Assembly (NCBI GenBank): GCA_902806085.1
Contig: CADCVH010000063.1
Location: 1-64,000, forward strand
Length of the DNA: 64,000 bases
Direction of reading: 5' to 3'
Origin: an uncultured Rubrobacteraceae bacterium
Lineage (GTDB): Bacteria > Actinomycetota > Rubrobacteria > Rubrobacterales > Rubrobacteraceae
Every line of letters begins with the position of its first letter. Positions within the stretch are counted from its first letter, which is position 1. A program made the position numbers and the translations under genes. The notes below the pieces were generated by a model. It saw only the letters and a list, made by a program, of their open reading frames with translations. It did no database searches and was not told where the DNA came from. Shown in pieces: positions 16,838-25,947 of the stretch.

Positions 16838-17971
16838 ATGAATACGGCACTATTGTCAGCGTTGCACGAGATAGAGACAGACAAGGGCATCCCCTTCGAG
16901 ACGGTCAAGGGCGTGCTGGAAGAGTCCCTGCTCGCCGCGTACGAGGGGCGCGAGGGGGCGGAGGAGGACGCCCGCGTGGTCCTCGAGGAGGATACCGGCG
17001 ATCTGCGGGTGATGAAGGACGGGGAGGACATAACGCCCCACGACTTCACCCGCATAGCCGCCCAGGTCATGCGCCAGACGTTCTACCAGCGGCTAAACGA
17101 GGTCCACAACGAGCAGCTCCTCGAAGAGTACGGGGACCGCGTGGGTAAGGACATCGTCACCGGGATCGTCCAGCAGGCCCACCGGCGCATGACGCTGGTG
17201 GATCTCGGCCAGGTCGAGGCCATACTGCCCGCCAGCGAGCAGGTTCCCCAGGAGCGCTACGAGAACGGCCAGCGCCTGAAGGTCTTCCTGCTCGAGATCC
17301 GGGAGGGCGGTCGCGGCCCGAGCCTGACCGTCAGCCGCCGCGCCGAGGGGCTCCTCAAGGAGCTGTTCCGGCTCGAGGTGCCCGAGATCTACGACGGGCT
17401 CGTCGAGATCCGGGCCGTGGCGCGCGAGGCAGGCCTGCGCTCTAAGGTGGCCGTGTGGTCCAACGAGCCGGGCGTTGACCCTGTGGGCGCCTGCGTCGGG
17501 CCGCGCGGGAGCCGCGTGCGGGCGGTCGTCTCCGAGCTCAGGAACGAGAAGATAGACATCATCCAGTGGGACCCGGAGCCTGCGCGGTTCATAGCGAAGG
17601 CCTTGAGCCCGGCGAGGGTTCGCGAGGTCTACCTGGACGAGGACGAGAAGCAGGCCGAGGTGATCGTGCCGGACGACCAGCTCTCGCTGGCGATCGGCCG
17701 CGAGGGCCAGAACGCCCGCCTCGCGGTGAAGTTGACGGACTGGAAGATAGACATAAAGCCCGAGAGCCAGGCGACGGAGTACGAGGAAGAGGAAGAGGAC
17801 TGGGAGCCCGACACGGATTCCCAGATGCACCGCTGCCGCGCGGTCCTCTCCAACGGCCGCAGGTGCGCCAACATGGCGCTGGCAGGCTCGCTCTTCTGCG
17901 GCATCCCGTCGCACCAGGCGCAGGCCTCGGAGTTCGAGGGCATGGTAGAGGGTAGGGGATCGGATGAGTAA
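16838..17971 (+). CDS. nusA: Transcription factor NusA with C-terminal Cys/His extension
   Basis: This 377-residue RNA polymerase elongation factor has an N-terminal polymerase-binding domain (ALHEIETDKGIPFETVKGVL), an S1 domain (VTGIVQQAHRRMTLVDLGQV), and two KH domains (VGACVGPRGSRVRAVVSEL and SLAIGREGQNARLAVKLT). After an acidic linker it ends with a small module, C333-x9-C343-x10-C354-x4-H359, that looks able to bind zinc. I do not know such a module as part of standard NusA. The start is an ATG at 16838. The end overlaps infB by 8 bases. A leader terminator upstream suggests NusA could control its own operon. Confidence 0.94.
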   Translation: MNTALLSALHEIETDKGIPFETVKGVLEESLLAAYEGREGAEEDARVVLEEDTGDLRVMKDGEDITPHDFTRIAAQVMRQTFYQRLNEVHNEQLLEEYGDRVGKDIVTGIVQQAHRRMTLVDLGQVEAILPASEQVPQERYENGQRLKVFLLEIREGGRGPSLTVSRRAEGLLKELFRLEVPEIYDGLVEIRAVAREAGLRSKVAVWSNEPGVDPVGACVGPRGSRVRAVVSELRNEKIDIIQWDPEPARFIAKALSPARVREVYLDEDEKQAEVIVPDDQLSLAIGREGQNARLAVKLTDWKIDIKPESQATEYEEEEEDWEPDTDSQMHRCRAVLSNGRRCANMALAGSLFCGIPSHQAQASEFEGMVEGRGSDE

Positions 17972-20126
17972 GCGCGTACACGAGATAGCCAAAGAGCTCG
18001 GCCTCAACAGCAAAGAGGTCATGGGCCGCCTGAAGGACGCGGGTGTGGAGGTGAGGAGCCACTCCTCGTCTGTCGAGGACCCGGTCTACCAACGGGTCTT
18101 CGGTTCGGGGACGAACGGCGCGGCCAACGGCCGCTCGGCCGCCCAGGAGGCCGAGGCGCAAGAGGCCCGCCAGGCGGCCGAAGAGTCCGGCCACGGGGCG
18201 ACGATACAGGAGGCCCCGGCCGAGAAGCCGGTCTCCGACGTGAAGAAGGGCCGCAACCAGAAAAAGCGGCGCCGGGTGGTCATCGACGCGAGCGCCAGGA
18301 ACCGGGGGGCGCGTCCCACCGCCGCCCCCGTCGCGCCGCGCGAGCAGGAGGCCGCGCCCGCGGCGGAGAAAGGGGAGCCTTCTCACGACGCGGGGGTTCG
18401 CGTCGAGCCCGGGGCCACGGTCAAGGACCTTGGGGACGCCCTTGGGGTTCCGCCGACCAGGATCATCCAGGTCCTCATGGGCCTCGGCGAGATGAAGACC
18501 CTCACCCAGACGCTCTCCATAGAAGAGATCGAGCTCATCTCCGAGGAGCTCGGCATGAAGGTAGAGATCGGGGCCGTCGACGAGCCCGCGCCTGAAGAGG
18601 TGCTCCCGGACGACGACCCGGCGGACCTTGAGGACAAGCCCCCGGTCGTCACGGTGATGGGCCACGTCGACCACGGCAAGACGAGCCTGCTCGACCGCAT
18701 CCGCCACGAGAACGTGCAGTCCGGCGAGGCCGGCGGCATCACCCAGCACATCGGCGCCTACCAGGTCGAGAGCGACGGCCGCAAGGTCACGTTCATCGAC
18801 ACCCCGGGCCACGAGGCGTTCACCGAGATGCGCGCCCGGGGCGCCAAGGTGACGGACGTCGTCGTGCTCGTCGTGGCCGCCGACGACGGCATCATGCCCC
18901 AGACCCAGGAGGCCATCGAGCACGCCCAGGCCGCCGGGGTCCCGATGGTCGTGGCCCTGAACAAGATCGACGTCCCCAACGCCAACCAGGACCGGGTTCT
19001 CGGCGAGCTCTCCGAGCGCGGCCTGATGCCGGAGGCCTACGGCGGCGAGACCGTCACCGTCCCCGTCTCGGCCAAGACCGGCGAGGGCATCGACGAGCTC
19101 CTGGAGAACATCCTGGTCGTCGCCGAGCTCGAGGACCTGAAGGCCAACCCGAACGCCCCGGCGAGCGGCTACGTCGTCGAGGGCGAGAGGGACCCGGGCC
19201 GCGGGCCCGTTGCGACGCTGCTCCTCAGCCGCGGGACGCTCAACAAGGGCGACGTCGTGCTCGCGGGCACGGCCTACGGCAGGGTTCGGGCGATGCTCGA
19301 CTACACCGGCAAGCGCGTCAAGGACGCGAGCCCGGGCAGCCCGGTCGAGATCCTGGGCCTCTCCGGCGTGCCCGAGGCCGGCACCCGCTTTGAGGTCGTC
19401 GGGCACGAGAGGCTCGCCCGCGACAGGGCGCAGCAGGCCGAAGAGAAGCTCCGCCGCCAGGAGCTCGCCCAGGGCGGCTCGCGCCGTTCCCTGGAGGAGC
19501 TGCTCGGGCAGGGCGGCATGCAGGACCTCAACCTCGTCATCAAGGCGGACGTGGCGGGTTCCGTGGAGGCCTTGAAGGAGGCCCTCGCCAAGCTCTCGAC
19601 CGACGAGGTGCGCGTGAACATCGTGCGCAGCGGGGTCGGGGCGCTCACCGACTCGGACGTCATGCTGGGTTCCGCGAGCGACGGAATACTTCTCGGGTTC
19701 AACGTGAGGCCGACCAACACGGCCAAGCAGGTCGCCGAGCGCGAGGGTGTGGAGATCCGGACCTACGACGTGATCTACAAGGCCCTCGAGGAGATAGAGG
19801 CCGCCATGCGCGGCATGCTCGCCCCCGAGGAGCGCGAGCAGGAGACCGGCACGGCCGAGGTCCGCCAGACCTTCCGCACCCCGAACGCGGGCGTGGTCGC
19901 CGGCTGCATGGTCCTGAGCGGCGAGATCTTCCGCAACAACCGCGTCCGCCTGGTGCGCGACGGGACGGTCGTCTACGAGGGCAACATCTCCTCCCTCAAG
20001 CGCTTCCGCGACGACGCCCGTTCGGTGCGCGAGGGCTTCGAGTGCGGCATCGGCATCGAGAACTTCGACGACGTCAAGGAGGGCGACGTCATGGAGTTCT
20101 TCGAGATCGTCGAGGTCCCGAGGTAG
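17964..20126 (+). CDS. infB: Translation initiation factor IF-2
   Basis: This 720-residue GTPase delivers initiator tRNA to the 30S subunit. The N-terminal domain begins [20 protein letters not shown], followed by an Ala/Glu-rich linker to about residue 150. The G domain has GHVDHGKT (233–240), [20 protein letters not shown] and NKID. The C-terminal domains end with [20 protein letters not shown], the fMet-tRNA-binding region. The length is short for IF-2 because the linker is reduced, which is common in deeply branching actinobacteria. Its start overlaps nusA, implying coupled translation. Confidence 0.96.
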   Translation: MSKRVHEIAKELGLNSKEVMGRLKDAGVEVRSHSSSVEDPVYQRVFGSGTNGAANGRSAAQEAEAQEARQAAEESGHGATIQEAPAEKPVSDVKKGRNQKKRRRVVIDASARNRGARPTAAPVAPREQEAAPAAEKGEPSHDAGVRVEPGATVKDLGDALGVPPTRIIQVLMGLGEMKTLTQTLSIEEIELISEELGMKVEIGAVDEPAPEEVLPDDDPADLEDKPPVVTVMGHVDHGKTSLLDRIRHENVQSGEAGGITQHIGAYQVESDGRKVTFIDTPGHEAFTEMRARGAKVTDVVVLVVAADDGIMPQTQEAIEHAQAAGVPMVVALNKIDVPNANQDRVLGELSERGLMPEAYGGETVTVPVSAKTGEGIDELLENILVVAELEDLKANPNAPASGYVVEGERDPGRGPVATLLLSRGTLNKGDVVLAGTAYGRVRAMLDYTGKRVKDASPGSPVEILGLSGVPEAGTRFEVVGHERLARDRAQQAEEKLRRQELAQGGSRRSLEELLGQGGMQDLNLVIKADVAGSVEALKEALAKLSTDEVRVNIVRSGVGALTDSDVMLGSASDGILLGFNVRPTNTAKQVAEREGVEIRTYDVIYKALEEIEAAMRGMLAPEEREQETGTAEVRQTFRTPNAGVVAGCMVLSGEIFRNNRVRLVRDGTVVYEGNISSLKRFRDDARSVREGFECGIGIENFDDVKEGDVMEFFEIVEVPR

Positions 20127-20135
20127 CCCCGCGCG

Positions 20136-20417
20136 TTGTTCTGCAACGTGAGGCTGGAGCTGGACCTCCCGTTCGCCTCCAGCCTGAAGGACAAGCGCCA
20201 GACGGTCCGCTCTTTAAGGGACCGTCTGCGCCGCAAGAACGTCTCCATCGTGGAGTCCGGCAACCAGGACTTCTGGCAGCGGGCCACGCTGGAGATCTCC
20301 CTCGCCGCGGTCTCCCGGGGTGCTGCGGAGGAGAAGAGGGAGGAGGTACGGCGCATGCTCCTGAACTACGACGAGGTCATGATCGCCGACTGGCGCGAGG
20401 AGTTCGTGAAGCTTTGA
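20136..20417 (+). CDS. DUF503 family protein (YlxP-like)
   Basis: This 93-residue protein starts at a TTG 9 bases after infB. The pattern LPFASSLKDKRQTVRSLRDR and VESGNQDFWQRATLEISLAA identifies the DUF503/YlxP family, which sits between infB and rbfA in many Gram-positive bacteria. It folds as a small ferredoxin-like domain. Its place suggests a role in ribosome assembly or translation, but I cannot assign a reaction. Confidence 0.85.
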   Translation: MFCNVRLELDLPFASSLKDKRQTVRSLRDRLRRKNVSIVESGNQDFWQRATLEISLAAVSRGAAEEKREEVRRMLLNYDEVMIADWREEFVKL

Positions 20418-20430
20418 TAGGGGGCCCACG

Positions 20431-20784
20431 ATGAGCGACAGGACCCGCAAGGTCGAGTCCCAACTCAAGGAGATAGCCGGCGAGGAGCTCGCCGGCCTCT
20501 CCGACCCCCGCATCCAGGGGCTCGTTACGGTGACGGCCGTCCGGGTGAGCCCGGACCTCGCCCAGGCGACGGTCTTCTACAGCGTCCTTGCGGGCGAGGA
20601 CGAGGAGGCCGCCCACGAGGGCCTCCAGAGCGCCGCCGGTCGCGTTCAGGCCGCCGTCGGGCGCCAGACGCGCCTGAGGCGCACGCCGAGGCTCCGCTTC
20701 GAGCCGGACCCGGTGGTGGACCGGGCGATGAGCATAGAGGCCGCTCTTAGGGAGGTAAGGACGAATGAAGACGCAGGCAACTAA
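20431..20784 (+). CDS. rbfA: Ribosome-binding factor A
   Basis: This 117-residue KH-like protein acts late in 30S maturation on the 16S 5' region. It has the N-terminal RTRKVESQLKEIAGEELAG helix, DPRIQGLVTVTAVRVSPDL, and the C-terminal RRTPRLRFEPDPVVDRAMSI segment. The ATG at 20431 follows TAGGGGG. The 3' end overlaps the start of the DHH phosphatase gene by 20 bases. Confidence 0.93.
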   Translation: MSDRTRKVESQLKEIAGEELAGLSDPRIQGLVTVTAVRVSPDLAQATVFYSVLAGEDEEAAHEGLQSAAGRVQAAVGRQTRLRRTPRLRFEPDPVVDRAMSIEAALREVRTNEDAGN

Positions 20785-21727
20785 CAACTCGGTCCGCGAG
20801 GTCGCGGACTTCCTGAGGACGCTGGAGCGCGTGGCCGTCACGACCCACGTGGGCGCGGACGGCGACGCCATAGGCGCCTCCGCCGCGCTCCTGCGCCTGA
20901 TGCGGTCTTTGGGCGCCGAGGCGGTCTTCTGCCACGCCGAGCCCGTGCCCGAGTACTTGAGGTGGCTCCTCCCGGACGACGCCCTGCAGGAGATCCCGAT
21001 CGGCCACGACCTCCTAGTCGTCGACACCTCTCGCGCGGACCGGGCGGGCGTCCCGATCCCCGAGGCCGGTGCCCGCCTGAACCTCGACCACCACGAAGAC
21101 AACCCGTTCTACGCGGAGTTGAACCTCGTCGACGCGAGGGCCGCGGCGAGCGCCGAGGTCGTATCCCGCCTCTACGGGGAGCTCGGCGTCGCGTACGATA
21201 GGGAGGCCGCCCAGGCGATCTACGTCGGCGTCAAGACCGACACCGGCGGCTTCAACTTCCGCAACATCTCGCCCGCGGCCCACGAGCTCGTCGCCGGGCT
21301 GTTGCGGGCCGGCGTCGTGCCGGCGGAGATCTCCGAGCGCATAAACCGCCGGGGCAGCCTGGAGCAGCTGAAGATAGTCGGCACCTCGCTCGCGAACGCC
21401 GTGCGCCACGGGGAGGTCCTGATCTCCACGGTGGACAACGACGATTACGCCCGCACCGGCGCCGGCGAGCTCGACTCCAAAGAGGCCATAGACCAGCTCC
21501 GCACCGTGGAGGGCATCGACATGGTCGCCCACCTGCGCGAGGTCCCGCAGGGGACCAAGGGCTCCCTGCGCTCGGAGACGATAGACGTGGGCGCGGTCGC
21601 CCGCGCCTTCGGCGGCGGCGGCCACAGGCTCGCCGCCGGGTACACCACCGCCCGCCGCCCCGCCGAGGCCAAGGAGGAACTGCTCGGCGTGTTGAGGGGC
21701 GTCGTGGACCTCGGGGAGGCGAGATAG
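20765..21727 (+). CDS. nrnA: Bifunctional oligoribonuclease/PAP phosphatase (NrnA, DHH family)
   Basis: This 320-residue DHH/DHHA1 enzyme degrades short RNA and dephosphorylates pAp. Metal-binding motifs are VTTHVGADGDAIGASAALLR (the DHH-family D-x-D), VVDTSRADRAG, and LNLDHHEDNPFYAELNLVD. The DHHA1 signature GGGGHRLAAGY (residues 280–290) is present. It starts at ATG 20765 inside rbfA. The placement between rbfA and truB is common in Firmicutes and Actinobacteria. Confidence 0.92.
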   Translation: MKTQATNNSVREVADFLRTLERVAVTTHVGADGDAIGASAALLRLMRSLGAEAVFCHAEPVPEYLRWLLPDDALQEIPIGHDLLVVDTSRADRAGVPIPEAGARLNLDHHEDNPFYAELNLVDARAAASAEVVSRLYGELGVAYDREAAQAIYVGVKTDTGGFNFRNISPAAHELVAGLLRAGVVPAEISERINRRGSLEQLKIVGTSLANAVRHGEVLISTVDNDDYARTGAGELDSKEAIDQLRTVEGIDMVAHLREVPQGTKGSLRSETIDVGAVARAFGGGGHRLAAGYTTARRPAEAKEELLGVLRGVVDLGEAR

Positions 21728-22602
21728 CCGACGGGCCGCCATCGGGCGCCCTGCTGCTTGACAAGCCGACGGGCCTCACGAGCGCCCGCGCCCTCTCGAA
21801 GGTAAAAAGGCTCCTGCCGAAGGGAACCAGGATCGGTCACACCGGCACCCTCGACCCGCTCGCCTCGGGCCTGCTCGTCCTCCTGATAGGCCGCGCGACC
21901 CGCCTCGCCCGCTACGTCACCCCTCTGGACAAGTCCTACACCACGACCGCCCGCTTCGGCGTCACCTCCACCACCCTCGACGCGGAGGGCGAGCTCTCCC
22001 CGGTGGACGGCCCCATACCGGACGAACCCGCCATCCGCGCCGGGCTGCCGAACTTTACCGGCGGCATCCTACAGGTCCCCCCGATGACCTCCGCCCTGAA
22101 GGTCGGCGGAAAGCGCCTCTACCACCTGCACCGCCGCGGCATCGAGGTCGAGCGGGAGGCCCGGCCCGTCGAGATACACGCCTTCGAGCTCCTCTCCACG
22201 GACCCGGCCAACCACACCGCGACCTTCGAAATCTCCTGCAGCAGCGGCACCTACGTCCGATCCCTGATCTCCGACCTCGCCCTCGCCCTCGGCTCCGGCG
22301 CCTACCTCACCGCCCTCCGCAGAACCCGCGTCGGCGACCTCCCCGTCTCCGACGCCGCCCCCCCCGAAAACCTGGACGAATACAACCTAAATAACCGCAT
22401 AATACATGGCGACGCCGCTCTGAGGCGGTTGGCCAGGGTGGAGGTAGCCGAAGAGCAGAGAAGGGCGGTCTGCAGCGGCCAGAAGCTGCCGCCTTTTGGG
22501 GTGGGGGGCAGTTACCGGGTGTTCGCGGGCGGGGAGTTGCTTGGCGTGTATCGGGACGATGGGGTTCGGGCGAGGGCGGAGGTGGTGCTTTGCGACCCGT
22601 AG
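21724..22602 (+). CDS. truB: tRNA pseudouridine(55) synthase
   Basis: The enzyme makes pseudouridine 55 in the T loop of tRNAs. The conserved N terminus LLLDKPTGLTS and the catalytic RIGHTGTLDPLASGLLVLL (with the nucleophilic Asp) are both present, as is KSYTTTARFGVTS. No ATG, GTG or TTG lies in frame between the nrnA end and the conserved LLLDKP block. The only codon well placed after GGGGAGG (21713–21719) is ATA at 21724, which overlaps the nrnA stop. That would be a rare start; CTG at 21751 is an alternative that trims the first residues. Codon choice changes sharply at 22396–22405. Confidence 0.88.
   Translation: MADGPPSGALLLDKPTGLTSARALSKVKRLLPKGTRIGHTGTLDPLASGLLVLLIGRATRLARYVTPLDKSYTTTARFGVTSTTLDAEGELSPVDGPIPDEPAIRAGLPNFTGGILQVPPMTSALKVGGKRLYHLHRRGIEVEREARPVEIHAFELLSTDPANHTATFEISCSSGTYVRSLISDLALALGSGAYLTALRRTRVGDLPVSDAAPPENLDEYNLNNRIIHGDAALRRLARVEVAEEQRRAVCSGQKLPPFGVGGSYRVFAGGELLGVYRDDGVRARAEVVLCDP
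22396..22405 (+). promoter_or_regulatory. CGCATAATAC motif, site B (in truB)
   Basis: This exact copy lies in the context AACCGCATAATACA and encodes NRIIH in a poorly conserved linker of TruB. The + strand is C-rich up to the site and G-rich from about 22420 through the start of ribF. Confidence 0.45.
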
Positions 22603-23480
22603 TCGTCGCGCTCGGAAACTTCGACGGGGTCCACCTGGGCCACCAGGCCGTGCTGGCGCGGGCGGTGGAGGAGGCGCGGGAGCTTGGGGGCAGGGTCGTC
22701 GCGGCGACCTTCTGGCCGCACCCCCGCTCTGTGCTTGGGGCGGGCGCGTCGCCGGTGCTGCTCACCACCATCGAGGGCCGGCGGGAGGCGTTGCTGGAGC
22801 ATGGCGCCGACGAGGTGCGGGCGATCCCGTTCGACCGGGACCTCTCCAGGAAGAGCCCGGAGGAGTTCGTGCGGGACGTGCTCGTCGGGGAGCTCGGGGC
22901 GCGGGCGGTGGTCGTCGGGGAGAACTTCCGGTTCGGGTACAAGGCGGCCGGGGATTTCGCGGAGCTCCGGCGCCTCATGCGGAAGGGCGGGGGGGACGCC
23001 CACGCGGTGGAGGTGCGGGGGGCGCGGGGGGAGATCAGCTCGACCCGCATCAGGTCGTTGTTGCTTGAAGGCGACGTTGCCGGGGCCGCCGGGCTTCTCG
23101 GGAGGCCTTACGCGGTCAGGGGCGAGGTCGTGACGGGGGACCGCCGGGGCCGGACCATCGGGTTCCCGACGGCCAACGTGAGGGTCGACCCCGCCGTCGT
23201 CGTCCCGGCCAGGGGCGTGTACGCGTGCACGGTCCGGATCGGGGACAAAAACCATGCCGCCTGCACCAACGTCGGGGTCGCGCCGACCTTCGAGCGGGGG
23301 GAGAACCGGATCGAGGCGCACCTGCTGGACTTCGCGGGGGACCTGTACGGACGGGTCGTCGCGGTCGGTTTCCTCGAAAGGGTTCGCGGAGAGAGGCGTT
23401 TCTCGGGCGTGGATGAGCTCAAGGAGCAGATCGGGCGGGACGTCCGGGAGGCGCGGCGGCTACTGCAGGGGTCCGTCTGA
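22590..23480 (+). CDS. ribF: Bifunctional riboflavin kinase/FAD synthetase
   Basis: This 296-residue enzyme makes FMN and FAD. The N-terminal nucleotidyltransferase domain has VVALGNFDGVHLGHQAVLAR, ATFWPHPRSVLG and VGENFRFGYKAAGDF, then ISSTRIRSLLLEGDV. The C-terminal flavokinase domain has RRGRTIGFPTANVRVD and VYACTVRIGD. It starts at a TTG overlapping the truB stop. The 5' part is unusually G-rich compared with neighbours. The order truB–ribF–rpsO–pnp is standard. Confidence 0.95.
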   Translation: MRPVVVALGNFDGVHLGHQAVLARAVEEARELGGRVVAATFWPHPRSVLGAGASPVLLTTIEGRREALLEHGADEVRAIPFDRDLSRKSPEEFVRDVLVGELGARAVVVGENFRFGYKAAGDFAELRRLMRKGGGDAHAVEVRGARGEISSTRIRSLLLEGDVAGAAGLLGRPYAVRGEVVTGDRRGRTIGFPTANVRVDPAVVVPARGVYACTVRIGDKNHAACTNVGVAPTFERGENRIEAHLLDFAGDLYGRVVAVGFLERVRGERRFSGVDELKEQIGRDVREARRLLQGSV

Positions 23481-23586
23481 GGCGCGGGCCGATTGCCGGG
23501 GATGCCATTAGGAACGTGTGGTAGCATAACCGGTTGAATAGAGTGAGATCAAAGAAGAGTAAAGAACGCAGAGGAGAAGGAAGAAG

Positions 23587-23853
23587 TTGGCTGTCGTAGA
23601 AGGCAAGCAAGAGATCATCCAGGAGCATCGGACGCACGAGGGCGACACGGGGTCGCCGGAGGTGCAGGTGGCTGTGCTCACCAAGCGCATCTCCCACCTC
23701 ACGGACCATTTGCGCACGCACAAGCACGATTTCCATTCCCGCCGGGGTTTGCTCAAGCTGGTCGGCAAGCGTCGGCGTCTGCTCAAGTACGTCCAGAAGA
23801 AGGACGTCGAGCGCTACCGGTCGCTCATCGCCAGGCTCGGCCTGCGCCGATAG
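23587..23853 (+). CDS. rpsO: 30S ribosomal protein S15
   Basis: This 88-residue primary 16S-binding protein shows the family pattern throughout: [53 protein letters not shown]. It starts at TTG 23587 after GGAGAAGGAAG. The 106-base gap upstream probably holds a promoter (TAGCAT near 23522 may be a -10) and in many bacteria carries an S15 autoregulatory fold; I cannot identify the fold with confidence. pnp follows 36 bases later. Confidence 0.95.
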   Translation: MAVVEGKQEIIQEHRTHEGDTGSPEVQVAVLTKRISHLTDHLRTHKHDFHSRRGLLKLVGKRRRLLKYVQKKDVERYRSLIARLGLRR

Positions 23854-23889
23854 GCCCGGGCACCCCCGCAAGAAACAAGAGGAGATAAC

Positions 23890-25947
23890 ATGCGTCTAGA
23901 GATACCAGTAGGCGGGCGCTCCGTCGTGCTCGAAACCGGCAAGCTCGCCAAACAGGCCGGCGGCTCGGTTACGGCCCAACTCGGAGACACCGTCCTGCTT
24001 TCGACGGCGACCCGCTCGTCCAACCCGCGCCCGGGGGCCACGTTTTTGCCCCTGAGCGTGGACATAGAGGAGAGGATGACCGCGGCCGGCAAGATCCCCG
24101 GCGGCTTCCTCAAGCGCGAGGGGAGGCCCTCTGATCGGGCCATCCTGACCTCGAGGCTCACGGACCGGCCCATCCGGCCGCTCTTCCCCAAGAACTACCA
24201 CCACGAGATCCAGGTAATAGGCACGGTCCTCGTCGCCGACCAGGACACCCCCTACGACACCGTCAGCATGGTCGGCGCCTCGGCCGCCCTCGCGCTCTCC
24301 GACCTCCCCTTCGACGGGCCGATCGGCGCCGTGCGCGTCGGCCGCTCGCTCGACGGGGATTTCATCCTGAACCCGACCTACTCGCAGATAGCCGAGAGCG
24401 ACCTCGACCTCGTCGTGGCCGGGACCAAAGAGGCCATCACGATGGTCGAGGCCGGCGGGAACGAGGTTCCCGAGGAGGTCATGGTCGAGGCCCTGCAGCT
24501 CGCCCAGGAGACCGTCATGGCGCAGGCCGCGGCGATAGACGCCTGGGCCGCCGAGCACGGCAAGCCCAAGCAGCAGGTGGAGGCGACCGAGGAGAACCCG
24601 TACCTGGCCGAGTTCCGGGCCCAGTACTTCGACCGGCTAAAGGACGGCATCGTCCAGACCGACCGCCGCGCCCGCCGCGAGGCCGTCTCCGGCCTCAAGG
24701 CCGAGCTCGTGGAGGGCCGCGAGGAGGGGGAGATCCCGGCCATCTCGGACGCCCTCTCGACGCTCGAGAAGGAGGCGTTCCGGGCGCTTTACCTGCAGGA
24801 CCGCAAGCGCACCGATCTGCGGGCGTTCGACGAGATCCGTCCGACGACCGCCGAGGTCTCCGTGCTGCCCAGGGTCCACGGCACCGGCCTCTTCACCCGC
24901 GGCGAGACGCAGGTGTTGAGTTCGCTCGCGCTCGCCGACCTCGGGCTCTCCCAGCGGCTCGACACCATCGAGCCCCAGACGGGCAAGCGCTACATGCACC
25001 ACTACAACTTCCCGCCCTACTCCACGGGCGAGACCGGCCGCGTGGGCAGCCCCAGGCGGCGCGAGATCGGGCACGGGGCCCTCGCCGAGCGCGCCCTGCT
25101 CCCGGTGGTGCCGGGCGATGAAGAGTTCCCCTACGCCCTGCGCATCATCTCCGAGGTCCTCGAGTCCAACGGCTCCTCCTCGATGGCGAGCGTCTGCGGC
25201 TCGACGCTGGCGCTCATGGACGGCGGCGTGCCCATAAAGGCGCCCGTGGCGGGTGTAGCGATGGGCCTGGTCAAGGAGGGCGAGGACTACGTCATCCTCT
25301 CGGACATCCAGGGCCTCGAGGACCACTTGGGCGACATGGACTTCAAGGTCGCGGGCACCAGGGACGGCATCACGGCGCTCCAGATGGACATGAAGATCAC
25401 GGGCGTCTCCGCCCAGCTGTTGCAGGAGGCCCTCGGCCAGGCCAAGGAAGGCCGCCTGCAGATACTCGACATCCTGCGCGGCGCCATCGCGGAGCCCCGC
25501 GCCGAGGTCTCCGAGTACGCCCCGCGGGTCGAGGTGCTGCGCATCCCGAAGGAGAAGATCGGGATGCTCATAGGCCCGGGCGGCAAGACCATCAACGCGC
25601 TGCAGGACCAGTTCGGCGTGAACATCTCCGTCGAGGACGACGGCATGGTCCACGTCGCCGGCGACGGGGCCGTGGCCAAAGACGCGGCGGGCGCCATCAA
25701 GGGGATGATGAAGGACGTCGAGGCCGGCGACATCTACAACGGCAAGGTCGTCAAGACCACGAACTTCGGCGCCTTCGTCGAGCTGACCCCGGGCCGCGAC
25801 GGGCTCGTGCACATCTCGCGCCTGGCGCCCGGCAAGGAGCGGGTCGAGCGGGTCGAGGACGTCGTCACGGAGGGCGATTTGGTGAAGGTGCGGGTGCTCG
25901 AGATAGACAAGCAGAACCGCATCTCGCTAGAGAAGCTGGAGGACTAG
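23890..25947 (+). CDS. pnp: Polyribonucleotide nucleotidyltransferase (PNPase)
   Basis: This 685-residue phosphorolytic 3'-5' exoribonuclease has a first RNase PH domain (residues about 5–220), a helical linker, a second catalytic RNase PH domain with FTRGETQVLSSLALADLG and MGLVKEGEDYVILSDIQGLE, a KH domain (PKEKIGMLIGPGGKTINALQ), and a C-terminal S1 domain from about residue 615 (GKVVKTTNFGAFVELTPG). The ATG at 23890 follows AAGAGGAG. The adjacent metalloprotease gene overlaps its stop by one base. With rnj and rny in the same window, it supplies the main RNA decay set. Confidence 0.96.
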   Translation: MRLEIPVGGRSVVLETGKLAKQAGGSVTAQLGDTVLLSTATRSSNPRPGATFLPLSVDIEERMTAAGKIPGGFLKREGRPSDRAILTSRLTDRPIRPLFPKNYHHEIQVIGTVLVADQDTPYDTVSMVGASAALALSDLPFDGPIGAVRVGRSLDGDFILNPTYSQIAESDLDLVVAGTKEAITMVEAGGNEVPEEVMVEALQLAQETVMAQAAAIDAWAAEHGKPKQQVEATEENPYLAEFRAQYFDRLKDGIVQTDRRARREAVSGLKAELVEGREEGEIPAISDALSTLEKEAFRALYLQDRKRTDLRAFDEIRPTTAEVSVLPRVHGTGLFTRGETQVLSSLALADLGLSQRLDTIEPQTGKRYMHHYNFPPYSTGETGRVGSPRRREIGHGALAERALLPVVPGDEEFPYALRIISEVLESNGSSSMASVCGSTLALMDGGVPIKAPVAGVAMGLVKEGEDYVILSDIQGLEDHLGDMDFKVAGTRDGITALQMDMKITGVSAQLLQEALGQAKEGRLQILDILRGAIAEPRAEVSEYAPRVEVLRIPKEKIGMLIGPGGKTINALQDQFGVNISVEDDGMVHVAGDGAVAKDAAGAIKGMMKDVEAGDIYNGKVVKTTNFGAFVELTPGRDGLVHISRLAPGKERVERVEDVVTEGDLVKVRVLEIDKQNRISLEKLED

